Below are positions 35,065 through 44,468 of a stretch of DNA of 64,000 nt, piece by piece (positions within the stretch are counted from its first letter, which is position 1; each line of letters opens with the position of its first letter). Origin of the DNA: CAVSPO01 sp963730005 (lineage in GTDB: Bacteria > Actinomycetota > Actinomycetes > Propionibacteriales > Propionibacteriaceae); the NCBI GenBank assembly GCA_963730005.1, contig CAVSPO010000013.1, positions 1 to 64,000 of the forward strand. Reading direction: 5' to 3'. The translations under genes and the position numbers were made by a program. The notes beneath the pieces are model-generated. The model had not been told where the DNA came from, searched no databases, and saw only the letters and a program-made list of their open reading frames with translations.

Positions 35065-36909
35065 ATGGCTCGTGCAGTTGGCATTGACCTTGGCACCACG
35101 AACTCGGTGATTGCCGTTCTGGAGGGTGGCGAGCCCACCGTCATCCCGAACGCTGAAGGTGCCCGCACCACCCCGTCGGTGGTGGCGTTCACGAACAGTG
35201 GTGAGGTGCTGGTGGGCGAGGTCGCCAAGCGCCAGACCGTCACCAACCCCGACCACACCATCCGCTCCGTCAAGCGCCACATGGGCACCAACTGGAGCGT
35301 GCAGGTCGAGAGCAAGGAGTACAAGCCGCAGCAGATCAGCGCTTTCGTGCTGCAGAAGCTCAAGCGCGACGCTGAGGCCTACCTGGGTGAGTCTGTCACC
35401 AACGCCGTCATCACCGTGCCGGCCTACTTCGGCGACGCCGAGCGTCAGGCCACCAAGGAGGCCGGCGAGATCGCAGGGCTGACCGTCGACCGGATCATCA
35501 ACGAGCCCACCTCGGCCGCACTGGCCTACGGGCTCGGCAAGGGTGACATCGACCACACCGTGCTGGTTTTCGACCTCGGCGGTGGCACCTTCGACGTGTC
35601 GCTGCTGGAGATCTCGGACGGGGTGTTCGAGGTGAAGGCCACCAAGGGTGACCCCCGTCTGGGGGGCGACGACTGGGATCAGCGGATCGTCGACTGGCTG
35701 GTGACCCAGTTCAAGAACAAGAACGGCATCGACCTTTCCCAGGACAAGATGGCCCGGCAGCGTCTGCAGGAAGCCGCCGAGCGCGCCAAGATCGAGCTCA
35801 GCCAGGTCCAGGAGACCAGCATCAACCTGCCGTACATCACGGCCGGTCCGGCCGGCCCGCTGCACCTGGAGGAGCGGCTGTCCCGCAGCGAGTTCCAGCG
35901 CCTCACCCAGGATCTGCTCGACCGTTGCCGTGAGCCCTTCAACTCGGTGCTCAAGGACGCCAAGATGGGCACCACCGCGATCGACGAGGTCATCCTCGTC
36001 GGCGGCTCCACCCGGATGCCCGCCGTCTACGACCTCGTCAAGGAGCTGGGCGGCAAGGAGCCCAACAAGTCGGTCAACCCCGACGAGGTGGTCGCTCTGG
36101 GTGCCTCGCTGCAGGCCGGCGTGCTGAAGGGCGAGGTGAAGGACGTGCTGCTGCTGGACGTCACCCCGCTGAGCCTCGGCATCGAGACCAAGGGCGGCGT
36201 GATGACCCGCATCATCGAGCGCAACACCACGATCCCGACCAAGCGCTCCGAGGTCTTCACCACGGCCGAGGACAACCAGCCCTCCGTGATGATCCAGGTG
36301 TACCAGGGCGAGCGCGATTTCGCCCGCGACAACAAGTCGCTCGGCAACTTCGAGCTGACCGGCCTGATGCCGGCGCCGCGTGGTGTTCCGCAGGTCGAGG
36401 TCACCTTCGACATCGACGCCAATGGCATCGTGCACGTCTACGCCAAGGACATGGCTACCGGCAAGGAGCAGTCCATGACTGTCACCGGTGGGTCCGCCCT
36501 GGGCAAGGATCAGATCCAGGACATGGTCAAGGAGGCCGAGGCGCACGCCGAGGAGGATCGCAAGCGTCGTGAAGCGGTCGAGATGCGCAATGAAGCGGAC
36601 GGCTTGGCCTTCCGCACCGAGAAGCTCCTCAAGGAGAACGCAGAGAAGCTGCCCGAGGACACCAAGGCACCTGTCCAGCAGGCCCTCGACAAGTTGAAGG
36701 AAGCCCTCAAGGGCACCAACAACGACGACGAGGTCAAGGCCGCCATGGAAGACCTGAACGAGAAGGCCTCCGCAATGGGCCAGGCCATGTACGCCGCAGC
36801 GCAGGCCGAGCAGGCCCAGCAGCAGAGTGCACCTGACGAGGCTTCCGGCTCCGCCGATGACGACGTCGTGGACGCCGAGATCATCGACGACGACGACAAG
36901 AAGAACTGA
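35065..36909 (+). CDS. dnaK: molecular chaperone DnaK (Hsp70)
   Basis: A 614-residue ATP-driven chaperone. The N-terminal ATPase opens GIDLGTTNSVIAVLEGGEP and has IINEPTSAALAYGLGKGD, VFDLGGGTFDVSLLEI and VGGSTRMPAVYDLVKEL; the substrate domain begins near residue 370 with DVTPLSLGIETKGG and ends with a C-terminal acidic DDDVVDAEIIDDD tail. Length fits actinobacterial DnaK (about 620). It is first in a four-gene operon with grpE, dnaJ and hspR. Two HAIR elements upstream indicate repression by HspR, with DnaK acting as co-repressor in the known systems. Confidence 0.98.
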   Translation: MARAVGIDLGTTNSVIAVLEGGEPTVIPNAEGARTTPSVVAFTNSGEVLVGEVAKRQTVTNPDHTIRSVKRHMGTNWSVQVESKEYKPQQISAFVLQKLKRDAEAYLGESVTNAVITVPAYFGDAERQATKEAGEIAGLTVDRIINEPTSAALAYGLGKGDIDHTVLVFDLGGGTFDVSLLEISDGVFEVKATKGDPRLGGDDWDQRIVDWLVTQFKNKNGIDLSQDKMARQRLQEAAERAKIELSQVQETSINLPYITAGPAGPLHLEERLSRSEFQRLTQDLLDRCREPFNSVLKDAKMGTTAIDEVILVGGSTRMPAVYDLVKELGGKEPNKSVNPDEVVALGASLQAGVLKGEVKDVLLLDVTPLSLGIETKGGVMTRIIERNTTIPTKRSEVFTTAEDNQPSVMIQVYQGERDFARDNKSLGNFELTGLMPAPRGVPQVEVTFDIDANGIVHVYAKDMATGKEQSMTVTGGSALGKDQIQDMVKEAEAHAEEDRKRREAVEMRNEADGLAFRTEKLLKENAEKLPEDTKAPVQQALDKLKEALKGTNNDDEVKAAMEDLNEKASAMGQAMYAAAQAEQAQQQSAPDEASGSADDDVVDAEIIDDDDKKN

Positions 36910-37049
36910 CACCGCATGGGCATCGGGGGCGTCGATCGGCACAGCCGGCGGCGCCCCGCTCATGCTTGCGCGCGGCACTGCGACGACAGGCTGACAGCCA
37001 GCAGCAACATCAACACTGCAGGAAACACCAACCAGGAGACAGACGAGCA

Positions 37050-37646
37050 ATGAGCGAATTCACGGCTGAAGGTCGGACACCGGGCGACGATCAGGCCACG
37101 GCCACGCCCCCCATGGGGCAGGCGGCCGCGCCCAGCCCTGAGGGAAGCCCTGTCGATCTGGAAGCCCTGGTCGCCGAGCGCACCAGCGATCTGCAGCGGC
37201 TGCAGGCCGAGTACGCCAACTACAAGAAGCGTGTCGACCGTGACCGGTCGGTCGCCCGCGAGAAGGGCGTCGAGGCCGTCGTGCGCGAGCTGCTGCCGGT
37301 TTTCGACGCCATCAACGTGGCCGAGCAGGCGGGCGAGTTGCACGGCGGCTTCGAGGCAGTCGTCAACGAGCTGAGGCGCATCACCGGCAAGTTCGGTCTG
37401 GAGGCCTTCGGTGCTGCCGGTGAGGAGTTCGATCCGCACAAGCACGACGCCTTGATGCAGATGCCGGTTCCCGGCGCCACGCCGCTGACGATCGCCCAGG
37501 TGATCCAGCTCGGGTTCGCGCTGAACGAGCAGCTGATCCGTCCTGCGCGGGTGGCCGTCGTGGCCCCCGGTTCCCAGGACATGCCCGCTGAGGGTCTGGC
37601 CGACGAGTCGGCCGGCGACGTCAACCCCGAACAAACCAACCAGTAG
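37050..37646 (+). CDS. grpE: nucleotide exchange factor GrpE
   Basis: A 198-residue DnaK cofactor. The coiled-coil part reads VAERTSDLQRLQAEYANYKKRVDRDR from about residue 38, and the beta domain has FDPHKHDALMQMPVPGATPLTIAQVIQLGFALNEQLIRPARVAV. The first 35 and last 30 residues are low-complexity, as is usual. ATG at 37050 with CAGGAGAC upstream; it is 140 bp from dnaK, and the gap includes a weak GGGGCG/CGCCCC stem that might reduce readthrough. Confidence 0.96.
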   Translation: MSEFTAEGRTPGDDQATATPPMGQAAAPSPEGSPVDLEALVAERTSDLQRLQAEYANYKKRVDRDRSVAREKGVEAVVRELLPVFDAINVAEQAGELHGGFEAVVNELRRITGKFGLEAFGAAGEEFDPHKHDALMQMPVPGATPLTIAQVIQLGFALNEQLIRPARVAVVAPGSQDMPAEGLADESAGDVNPEQTNQ

Positions 37647-37675
37647 TCCACCCACACACCCGAAAGGGGGCGCAG

Positions 37676-38833
37676 ATGAGCACCAAGGACTGGCTTGAGA
37701 AGGACTACTACAAGGTGCTTGGCGTCTCCAAGGACGCCAAGCCCGAGCAGATCAAGAAGGCGTTCCGCAAGATCGCCCGCGAGAACCATCCCGATCAGCA
37801 CCCCGGCGACAAGAAGGCAGAGGAGCGCTTCAAGGAGGCCTCCGAGGCCAACGACGTGCTGAGCGACGTCGACCAGCGCAAGAAGTACGACGAAGCACGG
37901 AGCCTGTTCGGCGGCGGCGGGGGGTTCCGGTTCCCGCGCGGGGGTGCGCCCGGTGGCGGCGGTGCCGACAACCTGTTCCGCAACATGGGCGACGGCGACG
38001 CCGGGCTGGGCGACCTGTTCAGCAGCATCTTCGGTCAAGGTGCCCCGACGCAGACCCGGCGTCCCACCAGGAGCGCACGCCGCGGTGCCGACGTCGAGGG
38101 CGAGGTCACCATTGACTTCGACGCCTCGGTGGGGGGCACCACGGTCGGCATGCAGATGGTGAGTGAGGACGCCTGCGCCGCCTGCCGCGGCACGGGCGCC
38201 AAGGCCGGGACCAGCCCGCGGGTGTGCCCCACCTGTCAGGGCTCCGGCATGCAGCAGTCGACGAGTGGCGGGGTGTTCTCGATCAGCGAGCCGTGTCAAG
38301 ACTGCCACGGCCGGGGCATGATCGTCGACGACCCCTGCGACGTCTGCCACGGCTCCGGGCGTGCCCGCTCCCAGCGGACCATGCAGGTGCGTATCCCGGC
38401 CGGTGTCACCGACGGCCAGCGCATCCGGATCAAGGGCAAGGGCAGCAAGGGCGAGAACGGCGGCCCGGCAGGCGACCTCTACGTCGTCGTGCACGTGCGC
38501 CCACACAAGGTTTTCGGGCGCAAGGGCGACAACCTGACGGTGGAGGTGCCCGTCACCTTCCCGGAGGCGGCGCTGGGCGCCGAGATCAATGTCCCCACCC
38601 TGAACGGGCCCTCGGTGCGGCTGCGGGTCCCGGCCGGCACCCCCAGCGGGCGCACCTTCCGCGTGCGTGGCAAGGGGGTTCACAAGTCGAACGGTGAGAC
38701 CGGCGACCTGCTGGTGAGCATCGAGGTGGCCGTCCCGACCTACCTCGGCGGTGACGCCAAGGCCAAGCTGGAGGAGTACGCCAAGCTGGCCAACGAGCCG
38801 AACCCCCGCACCGAACTGCTGGCGGGTGGGTGA
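37676..38833 (+). CDS. dnaJ: molecular chaperone DnaJ
   Basis: A 385-residue type I Hsp40. J domain residues 9-73 include the HPD motif in ENHPDQHPGD; a Gly/Phe-rich linker follows (FGGGGGFRFPRGGAPGGGGA); the zinc-binding region has all four CxxCxGxG repeats (CAACRGTG, CPTCQGSG, CQDCHGRG, CDVCHGSG); the C-terminal substrate domain ends near 370. It delivers substrates to DnaK. Position after grpE identifies it as the DnaJ1 type. Its stop overlaps the hspR start by one base. Confidence 0.97.
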   Translation: MSTKDWLEKDYYKVLGVSKDAKPEQIKKAFRKIARENHPDQHPGDKKAEERFKEASEANDVLSDVDQRKKYDEARSLFGGGGGFRFPRGGAPGGGGADNLFRNMGDGDAGLGDLFSSIFGQGAPTQTRRPTRSARRGADVEGEVTIDFDASVGGTTVGMQMVSEDACAACRGTGAKAGTSPRVCPTCQGSGMQQSTSGGVFSISEPCQDCHGRGMIVDDPCDVCHGSGRARSQRTMQVRIPAGVTDGQRIRIKGKGSKGENGGPAGDLYVVVHVRPHKVFGRKGDNLTVEVPVTFPEAALGAEINVPTLNGPSVRLRVPAGTPSGRTFRVRGKGVHKSNGETGDLLVSIEVAVPTYLGGDAKAKLEEYAKLANEPNPRTELLAGG

Positions 38834-39273
38834 TGGACTTCGTGCACGCGCCCGGCCAGTTGCCGCAGCTCGTCGACCGCGACGCGCCGATCTTCACGGT
38901 CAGCGTCGCGGCCGAGCTGGCGGGCATGCATCCGCAGACGCTGCGCACCTACGATCGGCTCGGCCTGGTGGTGCCGCAGCGCGGCAAGGGGCGTGGGCGT
39001 CGCTACACGATGCGCAACGTCACCCAGTTGCGCTTGGTCCAGCACCTCTCCCAGGACGAGGGCATCAACCTCAACGGCATCCGCCGGATCCTGGAGCTGA
39101 ACGTCGAGCTCGAGGAGACCAGGGCCCGGGTTGAGCAGCTGACCGAGCTGCTGCGCGAGCTGGCTTCGTCTGCCCAGCGGAAGCCGCGGGTGTTCACCGC
39201 CGGTGTGGCGGGCGACATCCACACCGGTCGCAACCTGCAGGTGCACATTCCGGGCGCGCTGACCATGGGCTGA
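38833..39273 (+). CDS. hspR: heat-shock repressor HspR (MerR family)
   Basis: A 146-residue DNA-binding repressor. The N-terminal MerR helix-turn-helix reads VSVAAELAGMHPQTLRTYDRLGLVVPQRGKGRGRRY and is followed by a coiled coil (GIRRILELNVELEETRARVEQLTELL). It has no sensory domain, as expected for HspR. ATG at 38833 overlaps the dnaJ stop. Three HAIR operators in this window, two before dnaK and one before clpB, are its expected targets, which makes the operon autoregulated. Confidence 0.95.
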   Translation: MDFVHAPGQLPQLVDRDAPIFTVSVAAELAGMHPQTLRTYDRLGLVVPQRGKGRGRRYTMRNVTQLRLVQHLSQDEGINLNGIRRILELNVELEETRARVEQLTELLRELASSAQRKPRVFTAGVAGDIHTGRNLQVHIPGALTMG

Positions 39274-39303
39274 GGCTTCAGACAGGACGCCCTGCCGGGG
39301 GCA

Positions 39304-40986
39304 TCAACCACGGTCGCGGGGGGCCGCCCCCTTGCCCACGAAACCCAGCAGCGCCGCGATCGCCGTGGTGCCGGCCACCAGTAAAGGCCCACGGGCCTTG
39401 GCCAGCCACTGGTTGTCGGTGGCGCCCAGGTTGCCGACGGCGGTGATCAGCGCCGACAGCACCACTCCGGCGATCACCCGGTTGCCGAGCCGTTCCGCGC
39501 GTCGGACGTAGGGCTCCAGCACGGCCGGGTCGATGGACGCGGTGACGCCCTGCCGTTCGTAACGGTCGAGGATCCGTTGCAGCTGTCTGGGCAGCCCGCG
39601 GCCCAGCCGCAGCGCATCGAACAGGGTCTGGGCGCCGTCTTCTGCCAGCCGGGACGGCTGGAACCTGTCCAGGATCAGGTCAGCGGTGTAGGGCTTCAGG
39701 ATGGCGACCATCAGGAAGTCGGGGTCGAGCTGGCGTCCCGTGCCCTCGATCTCAGCCAGCATCTTCAGGACCGTCGCGATGCCGCGGGTCAGGCGCAGAC
39801 GGAATCTGCGGACCATGTCGAGCACGTCGGTGACCACCGCCCTGATGCTGATCTCGCTGAGCGGCAGTGCGGCGTAATTGTCGAGCAGGTGCTTGAGGTC
39901 GTGGGTCAGCGCCAGTTCGTCGATGTGGCCGCGGGGTGGAGCCAGGTGCAGGACGGCAGTGCTCAGCGACTCGGCATCGTTCATCACGAAGGCGATCACC
40001 AAGTCGATCAACCGGTCGCGTTCGGCGTCGGTGAGGCTGCCGCACATGCCGTAGTCCATCAGGGCGATCGTGCCGTCGGGCTCGACGAACATGTTGCCCG
40101 GGTGCGGGTCGGAGTGGAAGTAGCCGTCCTGCAGCACCATGTCGAGCACGATGGTGGCTGCCCGCACCGCCAGCCGTTCACGCCTGATCCCGGCCTGGTC
40201 CAGCGCCTCGACGTCGCTGATCTTGATGCCCTCAAGAAGCTCTTCGGTCAGTACCCGACGGGTGCTGAGTTTCCAGAAGATCCGGGGTGCGTGCAGCGAG
40301 CCGCGTTCGGCGAAGTTGGCCGCGATCCGCTCGGCGTTGTGCCCCTCCTTGACGAAGTCGATCTCTTCGTGCAGCTGCTCGTCGAACTCGGACAGCAGCT
40401 GAGACAGGCCGAGCGCCCGCAGGTGCAGGAACCGGTCGCTGAGCCTGTCGACGATGCCACCGATGATCTCCAGGTCGGCCTCGATGATCTCGGTGAGGTT
40501 CTCGCGCTGCACCTTGACGACTGCCCTGGTGCCGTTGTGCAGGGTGACGGCGTGCACCTGGGCCAGCGAGGCGGCACCCAGCGGCACGTCGTCGAATGCC
40601 GCGAACAGCTCGCTGACGGGCGCGCCCAGCTCGGTCTCGATCAGCCGCCGGGCGGTCAGCGACGGCATCGGGGGCACCGCGTCCTGGAGTTTGCTCAGTT
40701 CGGAGCGGAACCCGGGCGGCAAGAGGTCGGCGCGGGTCGACAGGATCTGACCCAGTTTGATGAAGGTGGGGCCGAGCTGCTCAATGGTGCGCCGGACGAT
40801 CTGGGGCGAGCGGATGGCCTCGTCGGGGTGGGCTTGGCCGGAGCCGAGGGCGGCGCGAGCGTCTGACTTCCAGTGCGCGGCCAACCAGTTGCGCGGCGTC
40901 AGGCCGGCGGCGGCGACCAGCATCGAGAAGCCGTTCCGGGCGAGAATCTCGGCGATCTCGCGTTGCCGGTCGAGGTGCAGGGCCAT
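39304..40986 (-). CDS. ABC1/AarF/UbiB atypical protein kinase family
   Basis: A 560-residue member of the ADCK/UbiB family. The family's unusual A-rich nucleotide loop is VPLGAASLAQVHAVTL, the KxGQ motif is FIKLGQILSTRADLLPP, the ion-binding region has SDPHPGNMFVEPDG and the DFG-like MDYGM. Two hydrophobic segments close the protein (VIAGVVLSALITAVG and LLVAGTTAIAALLGFVG), so it is membrane-tethered. UbiB-type proteins support isoprenoid quinone synthesis in some bacteria; in actinobacteria, which use menaquinone, the role is less clear. A terminator for the adjacent ino1 lies upstream. Confidence 0.93.
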   Translation of the reverse strand: MALHLDRQREIAEILARNGFSMLVAAAGLTPRNWLAAHWKSDARAALGSGQAHPDEAIRSPQIVRRTIEQLGPTFIKLGQILSTRADLLPPGFRSELSKLQDAVPPMPSLTARRLIETELGAPVSELFAAFDDVPLGAASLAQVHAVTLHNGTRAVVKVQRENLTEIIEADLEIIGGIVDRLSDRFLHLRALGLSQLLSEFDEQLHEEIDFVKEGHNAERIAANFAERGSLHAPRIFWKLSTRRVLTEELLEGIKISDVEALDQAGIRRERLAVRAATIVLDMVLQDGYFHSDPHPGNMFVEPDGTIALMDYGMCGSLTDAERDRLIDLVIAFVMNDAESLSTAVLHLAPPRGHIDELALTHDLKHLLDNYAALPLSEISIRAVVTDVLDMVRRFRLRLTRGIATVLKMLAEIEGTGRQLDPDFLMVAILKPYTADLILDRFQPSRLAEDGAQTLFDALRLGRGLPRQLQRILDRYERQGVTASIDPAVLEPYVRRAERLGNRVIAGVVLSALITAVGNLGATDNQWLAKARGPLLVAGTTAIAALLGFVGKGAAPRDRG

Positions 40987-41000
40987 GGGTCGAGCCTAGT

Positions 41001-41038
41001 CGGCCGGCACCGGCCGACACGGGGACCGGTGCCGGCCG
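41001..41038 (-). terminator. hairpin terminator after ino1
   Basis: CGGCCGGCACCGG and CCGGTGCCGGCCG form a perfect 13-bp stem with a 12-nt loop, 4 bp past the ino1 stop and 14 bp upstream of the start of the next gene on the same strand. Confidence 0.8.
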
Positions 41039-41042
41039 CTGC

Positions 41043-42122
41043 TCAGCGTTCGAGGTCGCCGCGGATGAAGCCTTCGACGGAGGCGAAGGCCTCGTCATCG
41101 GGGCGCTGTTCGGGAGGGGACTTCATGAAGTAGCTCGACGCGCTGAGCAGCGGGCCACCGACGCCCCGATCCAGCCCGAGCTTGGCCGCGCGCACCGCGT
41201 CGATCACCACGCCGGCCGAGTTGGGGGAGTCCCACACCTCGAGCTTGTACTCCAGGCTCACCGGAACGTCACCGAAGTTGCGCCCCTCCAGCCTGACGAA
41301 TGCGAACTTGCGATCCTGCAGCCACGGCACATAGTCGGACGGGCCGACGTGGATGTCGTGCGGATCCATGGTCTGGCTGATGTTGGAGGTCACGGCCTGG
41401 GTCTTGGAGATCTTCTTCGACTCCAGTCGGTTGCGCTCCAGCATGTTCTTGAAGTCCATGTTGCCGCCGACATTGAGCTGGTAGGTGTGATCAAGCGGGA
41501 TGCCCCGCTCCTCGAAGAGCCTGGCCAGCACGCGGTGGGTGATGGTCGCCCCGATCTGGCTCTTGATGTCGTCACCGACGATCGGCAGGCCGGCGTCGGT
41601 GAACTTGCGGGCCCACTCCGGGTCGCTGGCGATGAACACCGGCAGGCAGTTGACCAGCGCGCAGCCCGCATCCAGGCAGCACTGCGCGTAGAACCGGGCC
41701 GCTTCCTCACTGCCCACCGGCAGGTAGCTGATGACGACGTCGACCCGGGCGTCCTTGAGCACCTGCGTCACGTCGACGGGTGCGGCGTCGGACTCGGTGA
41801 TGGTGTCGCGGTAGTAGGTGCCCAGACCGTCGAGGGTGACGCCGCGCTGCACGATCACGTCGGTGGGCGCGATGTCGCAGATCTTGATGGTGTTGTTCTG
41901 CGGGGCGTTGATGGCCTCGGACAGCTCGAGGCCCACCTTGGCGGCGTCCACGTCGAATGCAGCGACGACGTCGAGGTCGCGCACGTGATAGCCGCCGAAG
42001 TCGACGTGCATCAGGCCCGGCACCTGGTCGGCGGGGTCGGCGTCGCGATAGTAGGTGAGGCCCTGGACCAGCGAGGACGAGCAGTTGCCGACACCAACGA
42101 TGGCGACCCGGATTGAACCCAT
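41043..42122 (-). CDS. ino1: inositol-3-phosphate synthase
   Basis: A 359-residue NAD-dependent enzyme converting glucose 6-phosphate to 1D-myo-inositol 3-phosphate, the precursor of phosphatidylinositol and mycothiol in actinobacteria. It is the short actinobacterial type, begins IRVAIVGVGNCSSSLVQGL with the Rossmann GxGxxxS pattern, and has DDIKSQIGATITHRVL, LNVGGNMDFKNMLER and the closing LGLDRGVGGPLLSASSYFMKSPP. The ATG at 42122 has AGGAG at a 7-bp spacing. The product could serve mycothiol synthesis, though no other mycothiol gene is in this window. Confidence 0.96.
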   Translation of the reverse strand: MGSIRVAIVGVGNCSSSLVQGLTYYRDADPADQVPGLMHVDFGGYHVRDLDVVAAFDVDAAKVGLELSEAINAPQNNTIKICDIAPTDVIVQRGVTLDGLGTYYRDTITESDAAPVDVTQVLKDARVDVVISYLPVGSEEAARFYAQCCLDAGCALVNCLPVFIASDPEWARKFTDAGLPIVGDDIKSQIGATITHRVLARLFEERGIPLDHTYQLNVGGNMDFKNMLERNRLESKKISKTQAVTSNISQTMDPHDIHVGPSDYVPWLQDRKFAFVRLEGRNFGDVPVSLEYKLEVWDSPNSAGVVIDAVRAAKLGLDRGVGGPLLSASSYFMKSPPEQRPDDEAFASVEGFIRGDLER

Positions 42123-42269
42123 GAAAACTCCTAGCCAGACAGAAGACTCTCCCCCGGGGTGGCTGGCACCGCGGCAGACACAACGGATCACTCTAGCTCG
42201 CAGCTGGCAAAAGCCTCACTCCGTCCTGCCCCCGACCGCTGCGCCCTGGGCGATTGCTACTGTTCGTCC

Positions 42270-42923
42270 ATGGTGGAGGCGTTGCTGCTGGACGGTTTTG
42301 GCACCGTGTTCGAGGACGACCAGGAGGCGTGGCTGGCGGTCGCCCGGCTGGTGGCCGACGACGCCGAGGCAGACGCCGGCCAGGTGCTGGAGTACTGGTC
42401 GCGGGCCTATGCCGCTCAGCTGCCGAACGCCTGGGGAGACACCTTCCGGACCCAGCACGAGTTGGTGCTGTCCACCTTGTCCGCGACGCTCGCCGAGTTC
42501 GAGTCGGGGCTTCGCCCCTACGACCTGGTGGCACCGCTCTACCACCGCTGGCAGAACGCACCTGTGCTGCCCGGGGTTGGCGAGGTGTTGCGTCAGGTGA
42601 AGGTGCCGGTGGCGGTGGTGTCGAACTCCGACACCGATGCCCTGTGGCACACGTTGAGCCATGCCGGGCTGCGCCCGGTCGTGGTCGTCACCAGCCAGGA
42701 GGCCGCCGCCTACAAGCCGAACGCGTGGGTGTTCCAGCTGGCCCTGCGGAAACTGGGCCTGGACGCCGGTCAGGTGCTGTATGTGGGGGCCAGTTACGAA
42801 GCCGACATCGTGGGCGCCCAGCGGGTGGGCATCCCCGCGGTGTGGCTCAACCCGGACGGCCGGCGCGCCCCGGGCCCGGTGCGCCAGATCTCCCAGCTGT
42901 CCGACGTGCTGGGCTACCTCTGA
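42270..42923 (+). CDS. HAD-superfamily hydrolase
   Basis: A 217-residue subfamily I HAD protein. Motif I is LLLDGFGTVFED, with the nucleophile Asp and a Phe in place of the usual central Asp, a variant seen in haloacid dehalogenase-like members; motif II VVSNSD (about 118-123); motif III Lys in AAYKPNAWVF; motif IV VGASYEADIVGAQRVG. Because the second Asp of motif I is absent, phosphatase activity is uncertain. It is divergent from ino1. A palindromic repeat lies directly downstream and the tpx gene converges on it. Confidence 0.85.
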   Translation: MVEALLLDGFGTVFEDDQEAWLAVARLVADDAEADAGQVLEYWSRAYAAQLPNAWGDTFRTQHELVLSTLSATLAEFESGLRPYDLVAPLYHRWQNAPVLPGVGEVLRQVKVPVAVVSNSDTDALWHTLSHAGLRPVVVVTSQEAAAYKPNAWVFQLALRKLGLDAGQVLYVGASYEADIVGAQRVGIPAVWLNPDGRRAPGPVRQISQLSDVLGYL

Positions 42924-42959
42924 ATGCCACTGCACACTGGCCGGCTGTCGTCCAACTTG

Positions 42960-43010
42960 TGTGCATTCGGTCGGGAAGCACCCATACGGGCGTTCCCGAC
43001 CGGATGGGCA
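42960..43010. repeat. long palindromic repeat, copy 2
   Basis: TGTGCATTCGGTCGGGAA and its imperfect complement (15 of 18 pairs) flank a center with CCCATACGGG. The sequence is about 85% identical to copy 1 at 15615-15665, including the flanking CACGAG. Here it lies between the convergent HAD and tpx genes and could act as a bidirectional terminator. Confidence 0.85.
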
Positions 43011-43019
43011 CGAGTTGGC

Positions 43020-43517
43020 TCAGCCGAGGGCCGCGATGGCCGCTTCGTAGTCGGGCTCGGTGGTGATCTCGGGCACCAACTCGGTGTGGATCACCAATCC
43101 GGCCTCGTCGATGACGACGACCGAGCGAGCCAGCACGCCTGCCAGCGGGCTGTCGAGCAGGGTGACACCGTAGGCCTCGCCGAAGTCGGTGCGGAAAGCC
43201 GAGCCGACAACCACGTTCTCGATGCCCTCTGCGCCGCAGAAACGGCCGAGGGCGAACGGCAGGTCCTTGCTGGCGCAGATGACGGTGGTGTTGTCCAGCG
43301 AGGCGGCCCTCTGGTTGAAGGTGCGCACGCTGGTGGCGCACACGTCGGTGTCGATGGACGGGAAGATGTTGAGCACGACGCGACGGCCCCGGTAGTCGTC
43401 GAGAGTGATGTCGGACAGGTCTGCGCCGGTCAGTGCGACGGCGGGGGCGGCGGTGCCGACGGCGGGCAGCTCGCCCACGGTCTGCACGGGGGAGCCCAGG
43501 AATGCAGTAGTAGCCAT
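43020..43517 (-). CDS. tpx: thiol peroxidase (atypical 2-Cys peroxiredoxin)
   Basis: A 165-residue peroxidase reducing hydroperoxides with thioredoxin. The peroxidatic Cys60 is in FPSIDTDVCATSVRTFNQ and the resolving Cys94 in LPFALGRFCGAEG, the Tpx signature spacing. GVTLLDSPLAGVLARSVVVID completes the family pattern. The start ATG has a plausible purine-rich site. It stands alone, convergent with the HAD gene, divergent from the DUF1684 gene. Confidence 0.96.
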   Translation of the reverse strand: MATTAFLGSPVQTVGELPAVGTAAPAVALTGADLSDITLDDYRGRRVVLNIFPSIDTDVCATSVRTFNQRAASLDNTTVICASKDLPFALGRFCGAEGIENVVVGSAFRTDFGEAYGVTLLDSPLAGVLARSVVVIDEAGLVIHTELVPEITTEPDYEAAIAALG

Positions 43518-43603
43518 GGTCCAATTGTCCCCCGACAGGGCGCGGGCTGATACAGATTGGGCTGCAGGCTGAAGGCGGCTGCTGCTGGCCTACCATTCGG
43601 CAC

Positions 43604-44434
43604 ATGACCACTCACGACGCGACGCAATGGCGGCGCTGCCGCTCGGCGCGCTGCGCTGCGGCTGAATGGAGGCGCTGGCGCGCCGGGCGAAACCAGGACC
43701 TGGCGGAACCCTCCGGTTGGTTGAGCCTGGTCAGCTTCGAGGAACTCGGCGCCGAGTTCGCCCCCCTGCAGCATTTCCCGGGCCTGTGGCGGTGCGCCGA
43801 CGGTGTCGTCGAGGCGACCTTCACCATGGCTGACCGGGTGAGTGTCAACGGCAACGGCATCGAGGGCACCGGCCGGATCGAGCTGGACGAGGACGAGTCG
43901 GACTTCAGCTTGCGTCACGATGAGCTGGTCGCCGAGGTGGCTGTGCGCGGTGGTCGTCACATCGTGCGGGTGCGCGACGCGAACGCCCCCACCCTGATCG
44001 GGTTCCACGGTGTCCCGGCGTTCGACCACGACCCCGACTGGGTGCTGACCGGCACTTTCGTTCCCTACGCCCAGACCCGCACCTTGCAGGTCCGGACCTC
44101 GCACCAGGGTCTGGAACAGCCCATTGGTTTCGGCGGGGAACTGACGTTCACCGCGGCAGGCCGGCAGTACACGTTCGCCACCATGGGTGACGCCGCCAGC
44201 ACCGAGCAGCTGCTCAGCTTCCACGACGCCACCAACGGCGAGCTCACCGCGCAGTGGCGGGGCCTCGTCGTCGACGTCACCGACCCCACCCGGGTCGAGG
44301 TCGACTTCAATCGCGCCTTCAACTTCCCGTCCGCCTTCACCGCGTTCGGCACCTGCCCCCAGCCGCTGCCGGAGGTCGTGCTCGAGGCACCGGTCACGGC
44401 CGGGGAGCAGCGGCCGTTGCCTCCTGCGCCCTGA
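43604..44434 (+). CDS. DUF1684 domain protein
   Basis: A 276-residue cytoplasmic protein. Recognisable DUF1684 elements are WRRWRAGRNQDLAEPSGWLSLVS, FAPLQHFPGL, WVLTGTFVPYAQTRTLQV and the C-terminal VEVDFNRAFNFPSAFTAFGTCPQPLPE, which corresponds to the family's DFNRAYNPPCAFTPYATCPLPP-like ending in relatives. The family is of unknown function. Residues 1-25 are Arg/Cys-rich and unusual, so the true start may be a later codon. Convergent with the CDF gene, 34 bp away. Confidence 0.87.
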   Translation: MTTHDATQWRRCRSARCAAAEWRRWRAGRNQDLAEPSGWLSLVSFEELGAEFAPLQHFPGLWRCADGVVEATFTMADRVSVNGNGIEGTGRIELDEDESDFSLRHDELVAEVAVRGGRHIVRVRDANAPTLIGFHGVPAFDHDPDWVLTGTFVPYAQTRTLQVRTSHQGLEQPIGFGGELTFTAAGRQYTFATMGDAASTEQLLSFHDATNGELTAQWRGLVVDVTDPTRVEVDFNRAFNFPSAFTAFGTCPQPLPEVVLEAPVTAGEQRPLPPAP

Positions 44435-44468
44435 GGGCCCGGCGTCGCCGCGCCTGACGGAGCACGCC

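Noticed and set aside
35023..37050. Large minus-strand frame over dnaK
   Set aside because: Shadow of dnaK: composition is Val/Leu/Gly/His-rich and has no domain.
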